DNA from: Tabrizicola sp.
Lineage (GTDB): Bacteria > Pseudomonadota > Alphaproteobacteria > Rhodobacterales > Rhodobacteraceae
Direction of reading: 5' to 3'
NCBI RefSeq assembly: GCF_016792905.1
Contig: NZ_JAEULP010000085.1
Location: forward strand, 1-58,215
DNA: 58,215 nucleotides
In this document: in pieces, positions 6,698 to 17,176 of the stretch
Position numbering within the stretch: the first letter of the stretch is position 1
Layout of the letters: every line of letters starts with the position of its first letter
Made by a program: the position numbers and the translations under genes
Notes under the pieces: model-generated
Databases searched by the model: none
What the model was told of the DNA's origin: nothing
Seen by the model: the letters and a program-made list of their open reading frames with translations, nothing else

Positions 6698-8566
6698 ATG
6701 ACCAAGCCCAGCGACAACCCCGCCGATCCGTTCAAGAAAGCCCTGGCCGAGGCCACCCGCACCATGGCGGATGACCCGGAGATGAGCGTCACCTATTCGG
6801 TCGACCCGGCGGGGATGAACAAGGAAGGCGTGCGCCTGCCGCAGGTCAGCCGCCGGATGACGCGGGATGAGGTGTTGCTCGCGCGTGGAACGGCGGATGC
6901 TTTCGCGCTGCGGCGTCGCTACCACGATGACGCGGTGGCGGCGCGCTATGCGCCGACCGGGCCTTTGGCGCGCGACATCTACGAAGCGATGGAGAACGCC
7001 CGCTGCGAGGCGGTTGGCGCGCGCGACATGCCGGGGACGGCCGGAAACATCGATGCGAAGATCGCGAACGAGGCTGACCGCAAGGGCTATGGCCAGGTGA
7101 CGTCGGCATCCGAAGTGCCCCTGCCGGTGGCGGCGGGCTATCTGGTGCGGCAGATGGCGACGGGACGGGCGCTGCCGAAGTCGGCGGAGCACGCGGCGGA
7201 GCTGTGGCGGGGCTTCGTCGAGGAGCAGGCAGGGGCGACGCTGTCCAATCTGGATCACGTGCTGGCCGATCAGGCGGCATTCGCCCGGCTGGCGCGGAAG
7301 GTGATTGCCGACCTCGGCTATGGCGACCAGTTGGGCGACGACCCCGATGCGCCCGAGGACGCGGGTGACGACCAGGCGGAAGAGGATCAGGATTCGCCTG
7401 ACAGCGCGGGGGAGGAGCAGGAGGAGGGCGAGGATTCCGAGGCGTCGCCCGAGCGGAGCCAGGAGGAGCAGCAGGATCAAAGCCAGGCGCAGGTCACGAT
7501 GGAGGACAGCGCCGACATGGAGCAGGGCGACGAGGCGGAACTGCCCGAGGGCGAGGCACCGCTGGAGCCGCCGCCGCCTGCACCACATTCGGACGCAGAC
7601 CCGAACTATGTCGTTTACACAACTGATTTTGATGAGGAAATCAAGGCGGAAGAGTTGGCCGAACCCGCAGAGCTGGAGCGCCTGCGGGCCTATCTGGACC
7701 AGCAGTTGGAGCCCCTGAAGGGGGCGGTGTCCCGGCTGGCGAACAAGTTGCAGCGGCGGCTTCAGGCGCAGCAGAACCGGTCGTGGCTGTTCGACCTGGA
7801 GGAAGGCACGCTCGACGCGGGCCGTCTGGCACGGGTGGTGGCGAACCCGACGACGCCGCTGTCGTTCAAGCAGGAGAAGGACACCGAGTTTCGGGATACC
7901 TGCGTGACGCTTCTGCTGGACAACTCGGGGTCGATGCGGGGACGACCGATTTCGATTGCGGCGATCTGTGCCGATGTGCTGGCCCGGACGCTCGAGCGGT
8001 GTTCGGTGAAGGTTGAGATCCTGGGCTTTACCACGCGGGCCTGGAAGGGCGGGCAGTCGCGCGAACGGTGGCTGGCGCAGGGGCGGCCGCAGATGCCGGG
8101 GCGGCTGAACGATCTGCGGCACATCGTCTACAAGTCGGCGGATGCGCCTTGGCGGCGGGTGCGACCGAACCTGGGACTGATGATGAAGGAAGGGCTTCTC
8201 AAGGAGAACATCGACGGCGAGGCGCTGGAATGGGCGCACCGGCGGATGATGGCGCGGCCCGAGGCGCGGAAGATAATGATGGTGATTTCCGACGGGGCGC
8301 CGGTGGATGACTCGACCTTGTCCGTCAACCCCGCGAATTACCTGGAGAAACACCTGCGCGACGTGATCGCGATGGTGGAACGCCGCCGGGCGGTGGAGTT
8401 GATCGCCATCGGTATCGGTCATGACGTGACGCGCTATTACCAGCGGGCGGTGACGATCACCGACGTCGAGCAGCTGGCGGGCGCGATGACCGAGCAGCTG
8501 GCGGGGCTGTTCGAGGTGGACCCGAAGAAGCGCGCGCGGGCGATGGGGATGCGGCGGGCGGGTTGA
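6698..8566 (+). CDS. cobT: cobaltochelatase subunit CobT
   Basis: CobT is the von Willebrand-type partner of the CobS AAA+ ring in the aerobic cobaltochelatase. The 622-residue protein has an N-terminal helical region, a very acidic linker at about 213-300 (long runs of Asp, Glu and Gln), and a C-terminal vWA domain from about 395. The vWA domain has a complete metal-ion site, starting with DNSGS (408-412) and a later SDGAPVDD. The architecture and length match the family. It starts 5 bases after the racemase stop. Cobalamin would be needed for any B12-dependent mutases that accompany acetyl-CoA or glyoxylate metabolism in this organism; that link is inference. Confidence 0.95.
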   Translation: MTKPSDNPADPFKKALAEATRTMADDPEMSVTYSVDPAGMNKEGVRLPQVSRRMTRDEVLLARGTADAFALRRRYHDDAVAARYAPTGPLARDIYEAMENARCEAVGARDMPGTAGNIDAKIANEADRKGYGQVTSASEVPLPVAAGYLVRQMATGRALPKSAEHAAELWRGFVEEQAGATLSNLDHVLADQAAFARLARKVIADLGYGDQLGDDPDAPEDAGDDQAEEDQDSPDSAGEEQEEGEDSEASPERSQEEQQDQSQAQVTMEDSADMEQGDEAELPEGEAPLEPPPPAPHSDADPNYVVYTTDFDEEIKAEELAEPAELERLRAYLDQQLEPLKGAVSRLANKLQRRLQAQQNRSWLFDLEEGTLDAGRLARVVANPTTPLSFKQEKDTEFRDTCVTLLLDNSGSMRGRPISIAAICADVLARTLERCSVKVEILGFTTRAWKGGQSRERWLAQGRPQMPGRLNDLRHIVYKSADAPWRRVRPNLGLMMKEGLLKENIDGEALEWAHRRMMARPEARKIMMVISDGAPVDDSTLSVNPANYLEKHLRDVIAMVERRRAVELIAIGIGHDVTRYYQRAVTITDVEQLAGAMTEQLAGLFEVDPKKRARAMGMRRAG

Positions 8567-8576
8567 GGCGCTGTCG

Positions 8577-8600
8577 TTGAGTATTTGGGCCAAGAGGAAG
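8577..8600 (+). repeat. intergenic motif GAGTATTTGGGC, Rhodobacteraceae-type
   Basis: TTGAGTATTTGGGCCAAGAG lies between cobT and the peptidase gene. It shares the 9-mer TATTTGGGC, preceded by GAG, with the motif at 54362-54383. I recall many such GAG(GA)TATTT strings between genes in Rhodobacteraceae genomes. Its function is unknown to me; here its end also supplies the ribosome site (AAGAGGAAG) of the next gene. Confidence 0.45.
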
Positions 8601-8604
8601 CCGG

Positions 8605-10404
8605 ATGTTCCAGACCTTTGACAGCCATGCCTCGCCGGACCAGGGGCCGCCGCGGCTGGCGGCGTTGCGGGCAAAGCTGGCGGAGATGGGGCTGGCGGGC
8701 TTCATCGTGCCGCGGGCGGATGTGCATCAGGGCGAATATGTTGCGGCGCGGGATGAACGGTTGCAGTGGCTGACCGGGTTCACCGGGTCGGCCGGGTTCT
8801 GCATCGTGCTGACGGATGTGGCGGCGGTGTTCATCGACGGGCGGTATCGCACGCAGGTGAAGGCGCAGGTGGACCTTGGCTCGTTCACGCCGGTCCCCTG
8901 GCCCGAGGTGAAACCGGGCGAGTGGGTGAAGGAGAAGCTGGCCGAGGGGCGGGTGGGGTTCGATCCCTGGCTGCATTCGGGCGACGAGGTGGAACGTCTT
9001 GAGAGATCGCTTGAGGACTCTGGCGTAACTCTTGTTCCTGTGAGAGAAAATCCGGTTGATGCGATCTGGCCGGAGCAGCCTGATGCCCCTATTGGGAAGG
9101 CCTTCGTGCACCCGCTCGACCTCGCCGGAGAGAGCCATGCGGAGAAACGCGCGCGACTGGCCGAAGGGCTGCGGAAAGCCGGGCAGAAAGCGGCGGTTGT
9201 CACGCTGCCGGATTCGCTCTGCTGGCTTCTGAACATTCGCGGGGCGGATGTGCCGAAGAACCCGGTGCTGCACGGGTTTGCGGTGCTGCACGACGATGGC
9301 CGGGTGGACCTGTTCGTCAATCCGGCAAAGCTGGATGACGCGGTGCGGGCGCATCTCGGGGGTGAGATCGCGCTGCACCCGGTCGAAGCCTTTGCCGGGG
9401 CGCTGAGCGGTCTTGCCGGGCCGGTGCGGGTGGACAAGGCGACCGCCCCGCTTGCGGTGGCGGACATCCTGCGCGGGGCGGGGGTGGAGGTCGTCTGGGG
9501 CGACGATCCCTGCCGGTTGCCGAAGGCGCGCAAGAATGCGGCGGAGATCGCGGCAACGCGGGAAGCGCACCTGCGCGACGGGGCGGCGATGGTGGAGTTC
9601 CTGCGCTGGCTTGATGAGGCCCTGCCCAAGGGCGGGCAGACCGAGATTTCGGTGGTGCAGGCGCTGGAAGGTTTCCGGCGGGCGACGAACGCGCTGCATG
9701 ACATCAGTTTCGACACCATTTGTGGCGCGGGTCCGCACGGGGCGATCATGCATTACCGGGTGACGGAGGAGACCAATCGTCCGGTCGGGCAGAATGAGCT
9801 GCTGTTGGTCGATTCGGGGGCGCAGTATCTGGACGGGACGACCGACATCACGCGCACGGTGGCGGTGGGCGACCCGGGGCCGGAGGCACGGGAGTGCTAT
9901 ACACGGGTCTTGCAGGGGTTGATCGCGATCAGCCGGGTGCGGTTCCCGAAGGGGCTGGCGGGGCGCGACATCGACGCGCTGGCGCGGTTCAACCTGTGGG
10001 TTGCGGGGCAGGACTATGACCACGGGACGGGACATGGGGTCGGGGCGTTCCTGAGCGTGCACGAGGGCCCGCAACGGATTTCGCGCGTCTCCGAGGTGCC
10101 ACTGGAGCCCGGGATGATCCTGTCGAACGAGCCCGGATACTACCGCGAAGGGGCATTCGGGATCCGGCTGGAGAACCTGATCGTGGTGCAGGAGGCCGCT
10201 GCCCTTGGCGACAACCGGGCGCAGATGGCGTTCGAGACGCTGACCTTCGTGCCCTTCGACCGGCGGCTGATCCTTGTGGAGGAGCTTTCGCCGGGCGAAC
10301 GGCGCTGGCTGGATGGCTACCATGCAGAAGTGCTGGCAAAGCTTGCGTCCCGGGTATCGGGGGCAACGCTCGATTGGCTGAGGGCCGCCTGCGCCCCGAT
10401 CTGA
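8605..10404 (+). CDS. Xaa-Pro aminopeptidase (aminopeptidase P, M24B)
   Basis: The 599-residue protein has the three-part eukaryotic-like aminopeptidase P layout: two creatinase-type N-terminal domains (1-310) and a C-terminal pita-bread metallopeptidase domain. Metal ligands are visible as the two Asp of VDSGAQYLDGTTDITRT, the His of HGTGHGVGAF, the Glu of SNEPGYY and the Glu of IRLENLIV. It removes N-terminal residues preceding proline in the cytoplasm. The ATG at 8605 follows AAGAGGAAG. The DUF427 gene starts 11 bases after its stop, possibly on one transcript. Confidence 0.94.
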   Translation: MFQTFDSHASPDQGPPRLAALRAKLAEMGLAGFIVPRADVHQGEYVAARDERLQWLTGFTGSAGFCIVLTDVAAVFIDGRYRTQVKAQVDLGSFTPVPWPEVKPGEWVKEKLAEGRVGFDPWLHSGDEVERLERSLEDSGVTLVPVRENPVDAIWPEQPDAPIGKAFVHPLDLAGESHAEKRARLAEGLRKAGQKAAVVTLPDSLCWLLNIRGADVPKNPVLHGFAVLHDDGRVDLFVNPAKLDDAVRAHLGGEIALHPVEAFAGALSGLAGPVRVDKATAPLAVADILRGAGVEVVWGDDPCRLPKARKNAAEIAATREAHLRDGAAMVEFLRWLDEALPKGGQTEISVVQALEGFRRATNALHDISFDTICGAGPHGAIMHYRVTEETNRPVGQNELLLVDSGAQYLDGTTDITRTVAVGDPGPEARECYTRVLQGLIAISRVRFPKGLAGRDIDALARFNLWVAGQDYDHGTGHGVGAFLSVHEGPQRISRVSEVPLEPGMILSNEPGYYREGAFGIRLENLIVVQEAAALGDNRAQMAFETLTFVPFDRRLILVEELSPGERRWLDGYHAEVLAKLASRVSGATLDWLRAACAPI

Positions 10405-10414
10405 GGAGGACGAC

Positions 10415-10756
10415 ATGGGTCTGCCGATCACCATCACGCCGATTGCCGGGCAGGTCACGGTCGCGGTGGGATCGACCGTGCTTGGCGACAGCACGCAGGC
10501 GCTGGAGTTGCAGGAAGCGGGTCACGCACCGGTCGTCTATTTTCCGCGCGAGCATATCGACATGAGCAGACTGGTGCGAACGGACCACAAGACGAAATGC
10601 CCCTGGAAGGGTCAGGCCAGCTACTACTCGATCAAGGGCAGGGTCGGGATGCTGGCCAACGCGGTCTGGACCTATGAGGACCCCCTGCCCGAGGTGGCGC
10701 AGATTGCGGGGTATCTGGCTTTCCATGCCGACCGGGTCACGATCACGCGTGGCTAG
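10415..10756 (+). CDS. DUF427 domain protein
   Basis: The 113-residue protein is a single DUF427 domain, recognised by VYFPREHIDMSRL, DHKTKCPWKGQASYYS and the C-terminal IAGYLAFHADRVTI. The fold is a small beta-tent; no enzymatic role is established. The ATG at 10415 has a strong GAGGAGG site. It closely follows the aminopeptidase gene and its last 14 bases overlap the end of the convergent sufE. Confidence 0.9.
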   Translation: MGLPITITPIAGQVTVAVGSTVLGDSTQALELQEAGHAPVVYFPREHIDMSRLVRTDHKTKCPWKGQASYYSIKGRVGMLANAVWTYEDPLPEVAQIAGYLAFHADRVTITRG

Positions 10757-11153
10757 CGGCTTCCTCACGGATGCGCTGCACCATGGCGCGTAGCCCGTTC
10801 GAGCGCTGGCTGGAGAGATGTTCGTTGAGACCGAGGCGGCCGAGTTCCGCCGGGGCGTCGATCTTCGCAACTTCGGCCAGCAAGACACCGGAATAGAGCG
10901 CGTGCAGGACGGCAATCAGGCCGCGCACGATCATCGCGTCGCTGTCGCCCTGAAAGTCAAACCTGCCCCCTTCGATCAGGGGCCGCAACCAGACCTGGCT
11001 GGCGCAGCCCTGGACCTTCAGCGCGGGGACCTTGAAGCTGTCATCAAGCGGCGGCATGGCCTTGCCCAGCTCGATCACATGGCGATAGCGGTCTTCCCAG
11101 TCGTCGAGGAAGTCGAAGGTTTCCGCGATGTCTTCAAAGGCTTCGGTGGCCAT
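10743..11153 (-). CDS. sufE: cysteine desulfuration protein SufE
   Basis: SufE accepts sulfur from the cysteine desulfurase SufS as a persulfide and passes it to the SufBCD Fe-S scaffold. The 136-residue protein has the acceptor cysteine at C50 within KVQGCASQVW. It also has the family N-terminus FDFLDDWEDRYRHVIELG and the C-terminal LSSQRSNGLRAM helix. The rest of the suf operon is not in the window, as is common in Rhodobacterales. Its 3' end overlaps DUF427 on the other strand by 14 bases. Confidence 0.95.
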   Translation of the reverse strand: MATEAFEDIAETFDFLDDWEDRYRHVIELGKAMPPLDDSFKVPALKVQGCASQVWLRPLIEGGRFDFQGDSDAMIVRGLIAVLHALYSGVLLAEVAKIDAPAELGRLGLNEHLSSQRSNGLRAMVQRIREEAASHA

Positions 11154-11276
11154 CTGCGCCCTCTTCTATCGAAGGTGAGGTAAGCCCGCGGGCCGCAAAG
11201 GTCCAGCCCCAGAGAAGCGCTTTTCAAACGCGGTGCCATCGGCTACCCAAGAGGCACATGTTCAGGATGCTTGCCC

Positions 11277-11735
11277 ATGCCCGTTTCCCGCCGTCACGTC
11301 GTTCTTGGTCTGGCCGTCGCCCTCGCGGGATGCGGCAAGCTGCGGCAAAGCAAATTGAACCCGTTCAACTGGTTCAAGAAGTCCGAGCCGCGTGAGACCA
11401 TTGTCCTGCCGGGAAAGGAGGAGGATCCGCGACCGCTGGTCGACACCGTGCTGACGATGGCGGTGGAGCCGATCCCCGGCGGCGCAGTGGTGCGGGCGCG
11501 CGGTGTGACGCCGACGCAGGGGTGGTGGGATGCCGAACTGGTGGCGCGCGACGTGGATGAAAAGGGCGTGCTGGTCTATGACTTCCGCCTGGTGCCGCCG
11601 ACCGGACAGACGGATGTGAGCACGCAACAGTCGCGCGAGATCGACGTGGCGATCTATATCTCGGACGTGAAGCTGGAGGCGGTTCGCGAAATCGTGGTGC
11701 AGGGCGCGAAGAACGCGCGGGTGTCGCGGCGGTAG
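11277..11735 (+). CDS. putative lipoprotein, function unknown
   Basis: The 152-residue product starts MPVSRRHVVLGLAVALAGCG, a signal with both an RR pair and a lipobox (ALAGC), so it is probably a lipoprotein, perhaps exported by Tat. After KLNPFNWFKKSEP a strand-rich domain follows (about 40-150), ending in a basic tail. A TTG at 11271 is an alternative start two codons upstream. The domain resembles small periplasmic lipoproteins annotated as hypothetical in Rhodobacteraceae. No motif for an activity was seen. Confidence 0.75.
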   Translation: MPVSRRHVVLGLAVALAGCGKLRQSKLNPFNWFKKSEPRETIVLPGKEEDPRPLVDTVLTMAVEPIPGGAVVRARGVTPTQGWWDAELVARDVDEKGVLVYDFRLVPPTGQTDVSTQQSREIDVAIYISDVKLEAVREIVVQGAKNARVSRR

Positions 11736-11810
11736 GGACGTTTTCTTCGGAGAAGTCGCTTTCGCGCCCTTGAAGGCTCCGGCCCGGACTTTCCGACAAG
11801 CCCGGGACTG

Positions 11811-12965
11811 TCAGAGATGGACGACGCGAACCTCGTTGCCCTTGGCCGAGAGTGCAATTTCGCCCTTGCAAAGGCGCATGGCATCATCGCCGAAGGCCTC
11901 GCGTCGCCAGCCGGAAAGGGCCGGGATGTCGCGGTCGCCTGCGGCGATCTGGTCAAGCTCGGCGGAGGAGGCGATCAGGCGCGGGGCCACGCCCAGGGAT
12001 TCGGATTTGGCCTTGAGGAGAACCCGCAGAAGATCGGCCAGCGCCGGGTTGACCTGCATCTGTTCGCGCGAGGCATCGACCTTCGGCATATCCTCGGGCC
12101 GCATCTCCAGCCCTTCCTTCACCGCGGCAAGGATGCCGTCGGCGATCTCGGGCTTGCGGCCTTCGCGCAGCAGGAGTCGGGAGCGGCCCAGTTCCTCGGT
12201 GCTGGTGGGGCGGGTGGAGGCGAGTTCGAGAAGCGCGTCGTCCTTCATCACGCGCGAGCGGGGGACGTTCTGCCCTTGCGCATAGGTTTCGCGGAAGCGG
12301 GCCAGCGCCTTGACCACGGCGAGGAAGCGGCCCGAGGTGGTGCGGGTCTTGATGCGCTGCCAGGCCTCGTCGGGATTGACGGTGTAGGTGGCGGGGTCGG
12401 TCAGGAGCGACAGTTCCTCGGCCACCCAGTCGGCGCGGCCGTTCTTGCGCAGCTGCGCGGCGAGAAATTCGTAGATCACCCGCAGGTGGGTGACATCGGC
12501 GACGGCATAGTCCTTCTGCGCCTCGGAAAGCGGGCGGCGCGACCAGTCGGTGAAGCGCGAGGTCTTGTCGAGGTTGGCCTTGGCGATGCGTTTCACCAGG
12601 GTTTCGTAGCCGACCTGTTCGCCAAAGCCGCAGACCATGGCGGCCACTTGCGTATCGAACAGGGGCTTCGGGAAGACGCCGCCTTCGACGAAGAAGATTT
12701 CCAGGTCCTGCCGGGCGGCGTGGAAGACCTTGACCGTCGCCTCGTGCCGGAAAAGGTCGTAGAGCGGCTCCATCGACATGTCCGGCCCTTCGATCGGGTC
12801 GATGAGAACAGCCTCACCCGCTCCGGGCAGCGCCATCTGGATCAGGCAGAGCTTGGACCAGTAGGTGCGTTCGCGCAGGAATTCGGTGTCGATGGTGACG
12901 AAGGGCTGGGACTTGGCAAGCGCGCAATAGGCGGCGAGGTCTTCGGTCGTGGTGATCGTACGCAT
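11811..12965 (-). CDS. rnd: ribonuclease D
   Basis: RNase D trims the 3' ends of tRNAs and other stable RNAs. The 384-residue protein has the DEDDy exonuclease motifs: FVTIDTEF (D26, E28) for Exo I, a conserved FHAARQDLEIFF for Exo II, and the Tyr/Asp of AQKDYAVADVTHL for Exo III. One HRDC domain lies at about residues 205-285 and a degenerate second one follows. Length is normal for the family. The ATG at 12965 is preceded by GAAAGGC. It is monocistronic here. Confidence 0.95.
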   Translation of the reverse strand: MRTITTTEDLAAYCALAKSQPFVTIDTEFLRERTYWSKLCLIQMALPGAGEAVLIDPIEGPDMSMEPLYDLFRHEATVKVFHAARQDLEIFFVEGGVFPKPLFDTQVAAMVCGFGEQVGYETLVKRIAKANLDKTSRFTDWSRRPLSEAQKDYAVADVTHLRVIYEFLAAQLRKNGRADWVAEELSLLTDPATYTVNPDEAWQRIKTRTTSGRFLAVVKALARFRETYAQGQNVPRSRVMKDDALLELASTRPTSTEELGRSRLLLREGRKPEIADGILAAVKEGLEMRPEDMPKVDASREQMQVNPALADLLRVLLKAKSESLGVAPRLIASSAELDQIAAGDRDIPALSGWRREAFGDDAMRLCKGEIALSAKGNEVRVVHL

Positions 12966-13097
12966 GGGTCAGCCTTTCGTCCACGGGGTCATCCCGCGCT
13001 TTTCCGCGCCTATAGGCGGGACCGGGCGAAATGAAAAGAGGCGGGTTGCGGTTCCTGCTGCCTCGTGCCTTGGTTGCAGCGGTCTACGGGAGGCGCG

Positions 13098-13460
13098 ATG
13101 CGCGGATTGTGGTTGGCGGCAGGGATGCTGTTTCTGGGGCTGGGGCTTCTGGGCGTCGTACTGCCGGTCCTGCCGACGACGCCGTTCCTTCTGCTGGCGG
13201 CGGCGTGTTTCGCCCGGTCTTCGCCCCGGCTGCACGGCTGGCTGCTGAGCCATCCCATGTTCGGCCCGCCGATCCGGAACTGGGAGGAGAACGGTGCAAT
13301 CTCGCGTCCTGCCAAGCGGTTGGCGGCGGGCAGCATGGTGGCGGTTTTCGCACTGTCGGCGGGTCTGGGGCTGTCGTGGAAGGTGCTTCTGGCGCAGGCG
13401 GCGCTGATGGGCCTTGGCGCGGCCTTTGTGCTCAGCCGCCCGGACGGACCGCGGGACTAG
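13098..13460 (+). CDS. YbaN family (DUF454) inner-membrane protein
   Basis: The 120-residue protein is a DUF454 membrane protein with the signature LLGVVLPVLPTTPFLLLAAACFARSS split across its first 46 residues. Two further hydrophobic helices lie at about 72-90 and 94-112. The WL-SHPMFGPPIRNWEENGAI loop is also typical. E. coli YbaN has no firm function. The ATG at 13098 follows GGGAGG; a longer frame from 13065 lacks this site. Confidence 0.88.
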   Translation: MRGLWLAAGMLFLGLGLLGVVLPVLPTTPFLLLAAACFARSSPRLHGWLLSHPMFGPPIRNWEENGAISRPAKRLAAGSMVAVFALSAGLGLSWKVLLAQAALMGLGAAFVLSRPDGPRD

Positions 13461-13483
13461 ACCCGGGCTCGCCGGATCGCGCC

Positions 13484-13503
13484 GAGGCTTGAAATATCCG
13501 CGT
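13484..13503 (-). repeat. weak third copy of the ATATTT intergenic motif
   Basis: Read on the minus strand this stretch gives CGCGGATATTTCAAGCCTCG. The GATATTT core matches the motif at 54362-54383 but the flanks differ. It is in the 128-base gap between the ybaN-like gene and the next ORF. I list it as a possible degenerate member of that family. Confidence 0.25.
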
Positions 13504-13588
13504 GCGAGCCACATCCTTTCAAGGTCGGGCTCAGCGGCGGCACGCATCGGGCGGGTCGGCTGCGAACCTTGTAACCGGAGATAGCGTC

Positions 13589-14032
13589 ATGAAATTGTCT
13601 GACATGTTTGCCAGCCTGTCCCGCGGCGCCCAGGACCTGGAGGGACGGATGGGCGAATGGGAGAAGGACTTCTCCAAGCGCGGTTCGGAATGGCTGGAGA
13701 GCGGCAGGCAATGGCTCGCCGAGGCGCAAAAGCGCGATGACGAGATCGCGGCCCAGATGAAGGGCTATGTCGATCAGGCCAGCGACGCGGTCAAGGCGCA
13801 ATGGGCCAAGGCGCAGCAGGACTGGGACGCGGAAGTGACGCGGGTGCGCGGCATGGCGGAGACCCTTCGCGCCGACGCCGCCAAGCTGACGACGAGCGAG
13901 CGCGCAGAATGGGCCGAGGCCTATGCCGCGCAGATGGTGAACTTCGCCCAGAAGATGCAGGAAGAGGCGGGCAAGGCGGTGGCCGAGGCGGGACAGGCCC
14001 GCGCGAAAGCCGACGAGGCGAAGAAGGCCTGA
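13589..14032 (+). CDS. alpha-helical, coiled-coil protein of unknown function
   Basis: The 147-residue product has no signal peptide or membrane segment and is almost wholly charged helix, rich in Ala, Glu, Lys and Trp. Repeats such as GSEWLESGRQWLAEAQKRDD and KAQWAKAQQDWDAEV suggest an amphipathic 11-residue or heptad pattern like that in phasins or LEA-like proteins. The ATG at 13589 follows GGAG at suitable distance. Its stop lies just 3 bases from the end of purN on the other strand. I do not recognise a family; a phasin-like or membrane-surface role is only a guess. Confidence 0.7.
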   Translation: MKLSDMFASLSRGAQDLEGRMGEWEKDFSKRGSEWLESGRQWLAEAQKRDDEIAAQMKGYVDQASDAVKAQWAKAQQDWDAEVTRVRGMAETLRADAAKLTTSERAEWAEAYAAQMVNFAQKMQEEAGKAVAEAGQARAKADEAKKA

Positions 14033-14035
14033 GGC

Positions 14036-14623
14036 TCAGGGCAGCAGCACGGGCGTCCGGTCGTTCGTCGCGAAGCGGCGCAGCACGGCGGGGTAAAGCC
14101 GGTGTTCCTGGATGAGGACGCGGGCGGCCAGGGTATCCGGCGTGTCACCCGGCAGGACAGGCACGCGCGCCTGGCCAAGGATCGGGCCCGCGTCGAGGTC
14201 GGCGGTGACTTCGTGGACTGTGCAGCCCGCCTCGGTATCCCCTGCTGCAAGGGCGCGAGCGTGGGTGTGGAGGCCGGGGTATTTCGGCAGGAGCGAGGGG
14301 TGGATGTTCAGCATCCGTCCTTCGTAGTGCCGGATGAAGCCGGGCGTCAGGATGCGCATGAAGCCTGCCAGGCAGATCACGTCGGGATTTGCGGCGTCGA
14401 GGATGCGGGCGAGGTCGGCCTCGAAAGCCTCGCGCGAGGGATAGGCGCGGTTGTCGAGGGCGGCAGTGGGGATGCCGAGGGCGGCGGCTTTCGCAAGGCC
14501 TCCGGCTGAGGGATCGTTCGAGGCGACGAGGACGGGAAAGGCGGGATGGTCGCCGGTCATGTCCCGGGCCAGCGCCAGCATGTTCGAGCCACCCCCGGAA
14601 ATCAGGATGGCGACACGCTTCAC
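14036..14623 (-). CDS. purN: phosphoribosylglycinamide formyltransferase PurN
   Basis: PurN transfers a formyl group from 10-formyl-THF to GAR in purine synthesis. The 195-residue protein shows the phosphate loop GGGSN (10-14), the catalytic N106 and H108 in [18 protein letters not shown], and D144 in [10 protein letters not shown]. Its ATG overlaps the purM stop by four bases (ATGA), giving a translationally coupled purMN pair. The demand for 10-formyl-THF ties it to the same folate pool used by GlyA. Confidence 0.97.
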   Translation of the reverse strand: MKRVAILISGGGSNMLALARDMTGDHPAFPVLVASNDPSAGGLAKAAALGIPTAALDNRAYPSREAFEADLARILDAANPDVICLAGFMRILTPGFIRHYEGRMLNIHPSLLPKYPGLHTHARALAAGDTEAGCTVHEVTADLDAGPILGQARVPVLPGDTPDTLAARVLIQEHRLYPAVLRRFATNDRTPVLLP

Positions 14624-15666
14624 AGGAGCTTGCCCCGGTAGACGACCCCCTGCCCTTCGACGATCCGGCCAAGGCGGGTGACGGTTTCGCCTTCACCTTG
14701 CAGGAGGGAGGTCAGCGCGTCGGCGCGATCCTCGGCGACGACGAGGATCATGCCGATGCCGCAGTTGAAGGTTTTCAGAAGCTCGGGTTCCGACATGTTC
14801 GCGGTGGTGGCGAGCCAGCGGAATACCGGCGGCAATGCCCAGGCGCCAAGGTCGATCTCGCAGGCGAGGCCTTCGGGGAGGACGCGCGGGGGGTTCTCGG
14901 TCAGGCCGCCACCGGTGATATGGGCCAGGCCGTGGACGCCCCCGGCACGGACAGCGGCGATGGCCTGCTTCACATAGAGCCGGGTGGGGGTGAGGAGGGC
15001 TTCGCCGAGGCTGCCGTCGGAGAAGGGCGAAGGGGCGTCCCATCCGAGACCGGAGAGTTCGACGACCTTGCGGACGAAGCTGTAACCGTTGGAGTGGACG
15101 CCGCTGGAGGCGAGGCCGAGGAGGACGTCGCCCTTCTGCACCCCTGCGGGAAGTTCGGTGCCGCGTTCCATCGCGCCGACGGCGAACCCGGCCAGGTCGA
15201 AGTCGCCCTTGTGGTACATGCCCGGCATTTCGGCGGTCTCTCCCCCGATCAGGGCGCAGCCAGAGTCGGCACAGCCCTTGGCGATGCCGGTGATGATGCG
15301 GGTGGCTTCCTCCACCTCCAGCTTGCCGGTGGCGAAATAGTCGAGGAAGAACAGCGGCTCCGCGCCCTGGCAGACGAGGTCGTTGACGCACATCGCGACG
15401 AGGTCGATGCCGATGGTATCGACATGGCCGGTGTCGATGGCGATGCGCAGCTTGGTGCCGACGCCATCGGTGGCGGCCACGAGGATCGGGTCCTGATAAC
15501 CCGCGGCCTTGAGATCGAAGAGCGCGCCGAACCCGCCGAGGCCGCCCATGACCCCGGAGCGGCTGGTGGACCTGGCTGCAGGCTTGATCCGGTCGACGAG
15601 CGCGTTCCCGGCGTCGATGTCCACGCCCGCATCGGCATAGGTCAGCCCGTTGTGGCCCTTGGTCAT
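14620..15666 (-). CDS. purM: phosphoribosylformylglycinamidine cyclo-ligase PurM
   Basis: PurM closes the imidazole ring of AIR using ATP. The 348-residue protein begins [18 protein letters not shown] and has the AIRS motifs [23 protein letters not shown] and [13 protein letters not shown], plus the C-terminal [16 protein letters not shown]. Length and start match the family. The next gene, purN, overlaps its stop. The 113 bases upstream also contain the promoter of the divergent tRNA gene. Confidence 0.97.
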   Translation of the reverse strand: MTKGHNGLTYADAGVDIDAGNALVDRIKPAARSTSRSGVMGGLGGFGALFDLKAAGYQDPILVAATDGVGTKLRIAIDTGHVDTIGIDLVAMCVNDLVCQGAEPLFFLDYFATGKLEVEEATRIITGIAKGCADSGCALIGGETAEMPGMYHKGDFDLAGFAVGAMERGTELPAGVQKGDVLLGLASSGVHSNGYSFVRKVVELSGLGWDAPSPFSDGSLGEALLTPTRLYVKQAIAAVRAGGVHGLAHITGGGLTENPPRVLPEGLACEIDLGAWALPPVFRWLATTANMSEPELLKTFNCGIGMILVVAEDRADALTSLLQGEGETVTRLGRIVEGQGVVYRGKLL

Positions 15667-15739
15667 CTGCCTGCCCTTTCACGCGGAATCGATTGCCGCC
15701 CGCATAGACGATTGGGTGCTGGCGTGCAACGCGGCCCGC

Positions 15740-15767
15740 TTGACCCTTCGCCCGGTTCTGCTAGGCA
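15740..15767 (+). promoter_or_regulatory. sigma-70-type promoter of the tRNA gene
   Basis: TTGACC (15740-15745) and TAGGCA (15762-15767) are separated by 16 bases. Transcription would start just before the tRNA, whose first base is at 15780. The -35 is a near-consensus match and the -10 is modest, as in many alphaproteobacterial promoters. Confidence 0.55.
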
Positions 15768-15779
15768 AGGCCCAGCTAC

Positions 15780-15856
15780 GGGCCTGTAGCTCAATTGGTT
15801 AGAGCAGGGCGCTCATAACGCCTTGGTTGGGGGTTCAAGTCCCTCCGGGCCTACCA
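15780..15856 (+). tRNA. tRNA with anticodon CAU, probably tRNA-Ile2
   Basis: The 77-base gene folds into a standard cloverleaf. The acceptor GGGCCUG pairs with CGGGCCU, the D-arm is GCUC...GAGC, the anticodon stem GGGCG/CGCCU closes the loop CUCAUAA, and the T-arm GGGGG/CCCUC encloses UUCAAGU. CCA is encoded. The anticodon CAU could be elongator Met or Ile2. The GGGCCUG acceptor and the UGGUU variable loop look more like Ile2, whose C34 becomes lysidine by TilS and reads AUA. No intron. Its 3' end lies 7 bases from the end of glyA. Confidence 0.9.
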
Positions 15857-15863
15857 GATCCCT

Positions 15864-17159
<1,296 letters not shown>

Positions 17160-17176
17160 CTGGTTGGTCCTTTCGG

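Noticed and set aside
6458-10494. Long minus-strand open frames opposite cobT and the aminopeptidase
   Set aside because: The plus-strand products are unmistakable; the minus-strand translations are Arg/Pro/His-rich shadows.
15780-15856. Initiator tRNA-fMet
   Set aside because: The acceptor begins with a G1-U72 pair and the anticodon stem lacks the three consecutive G-C pairs of initiator tRNA, so an elongator Met or Ile2 identity is favoured.
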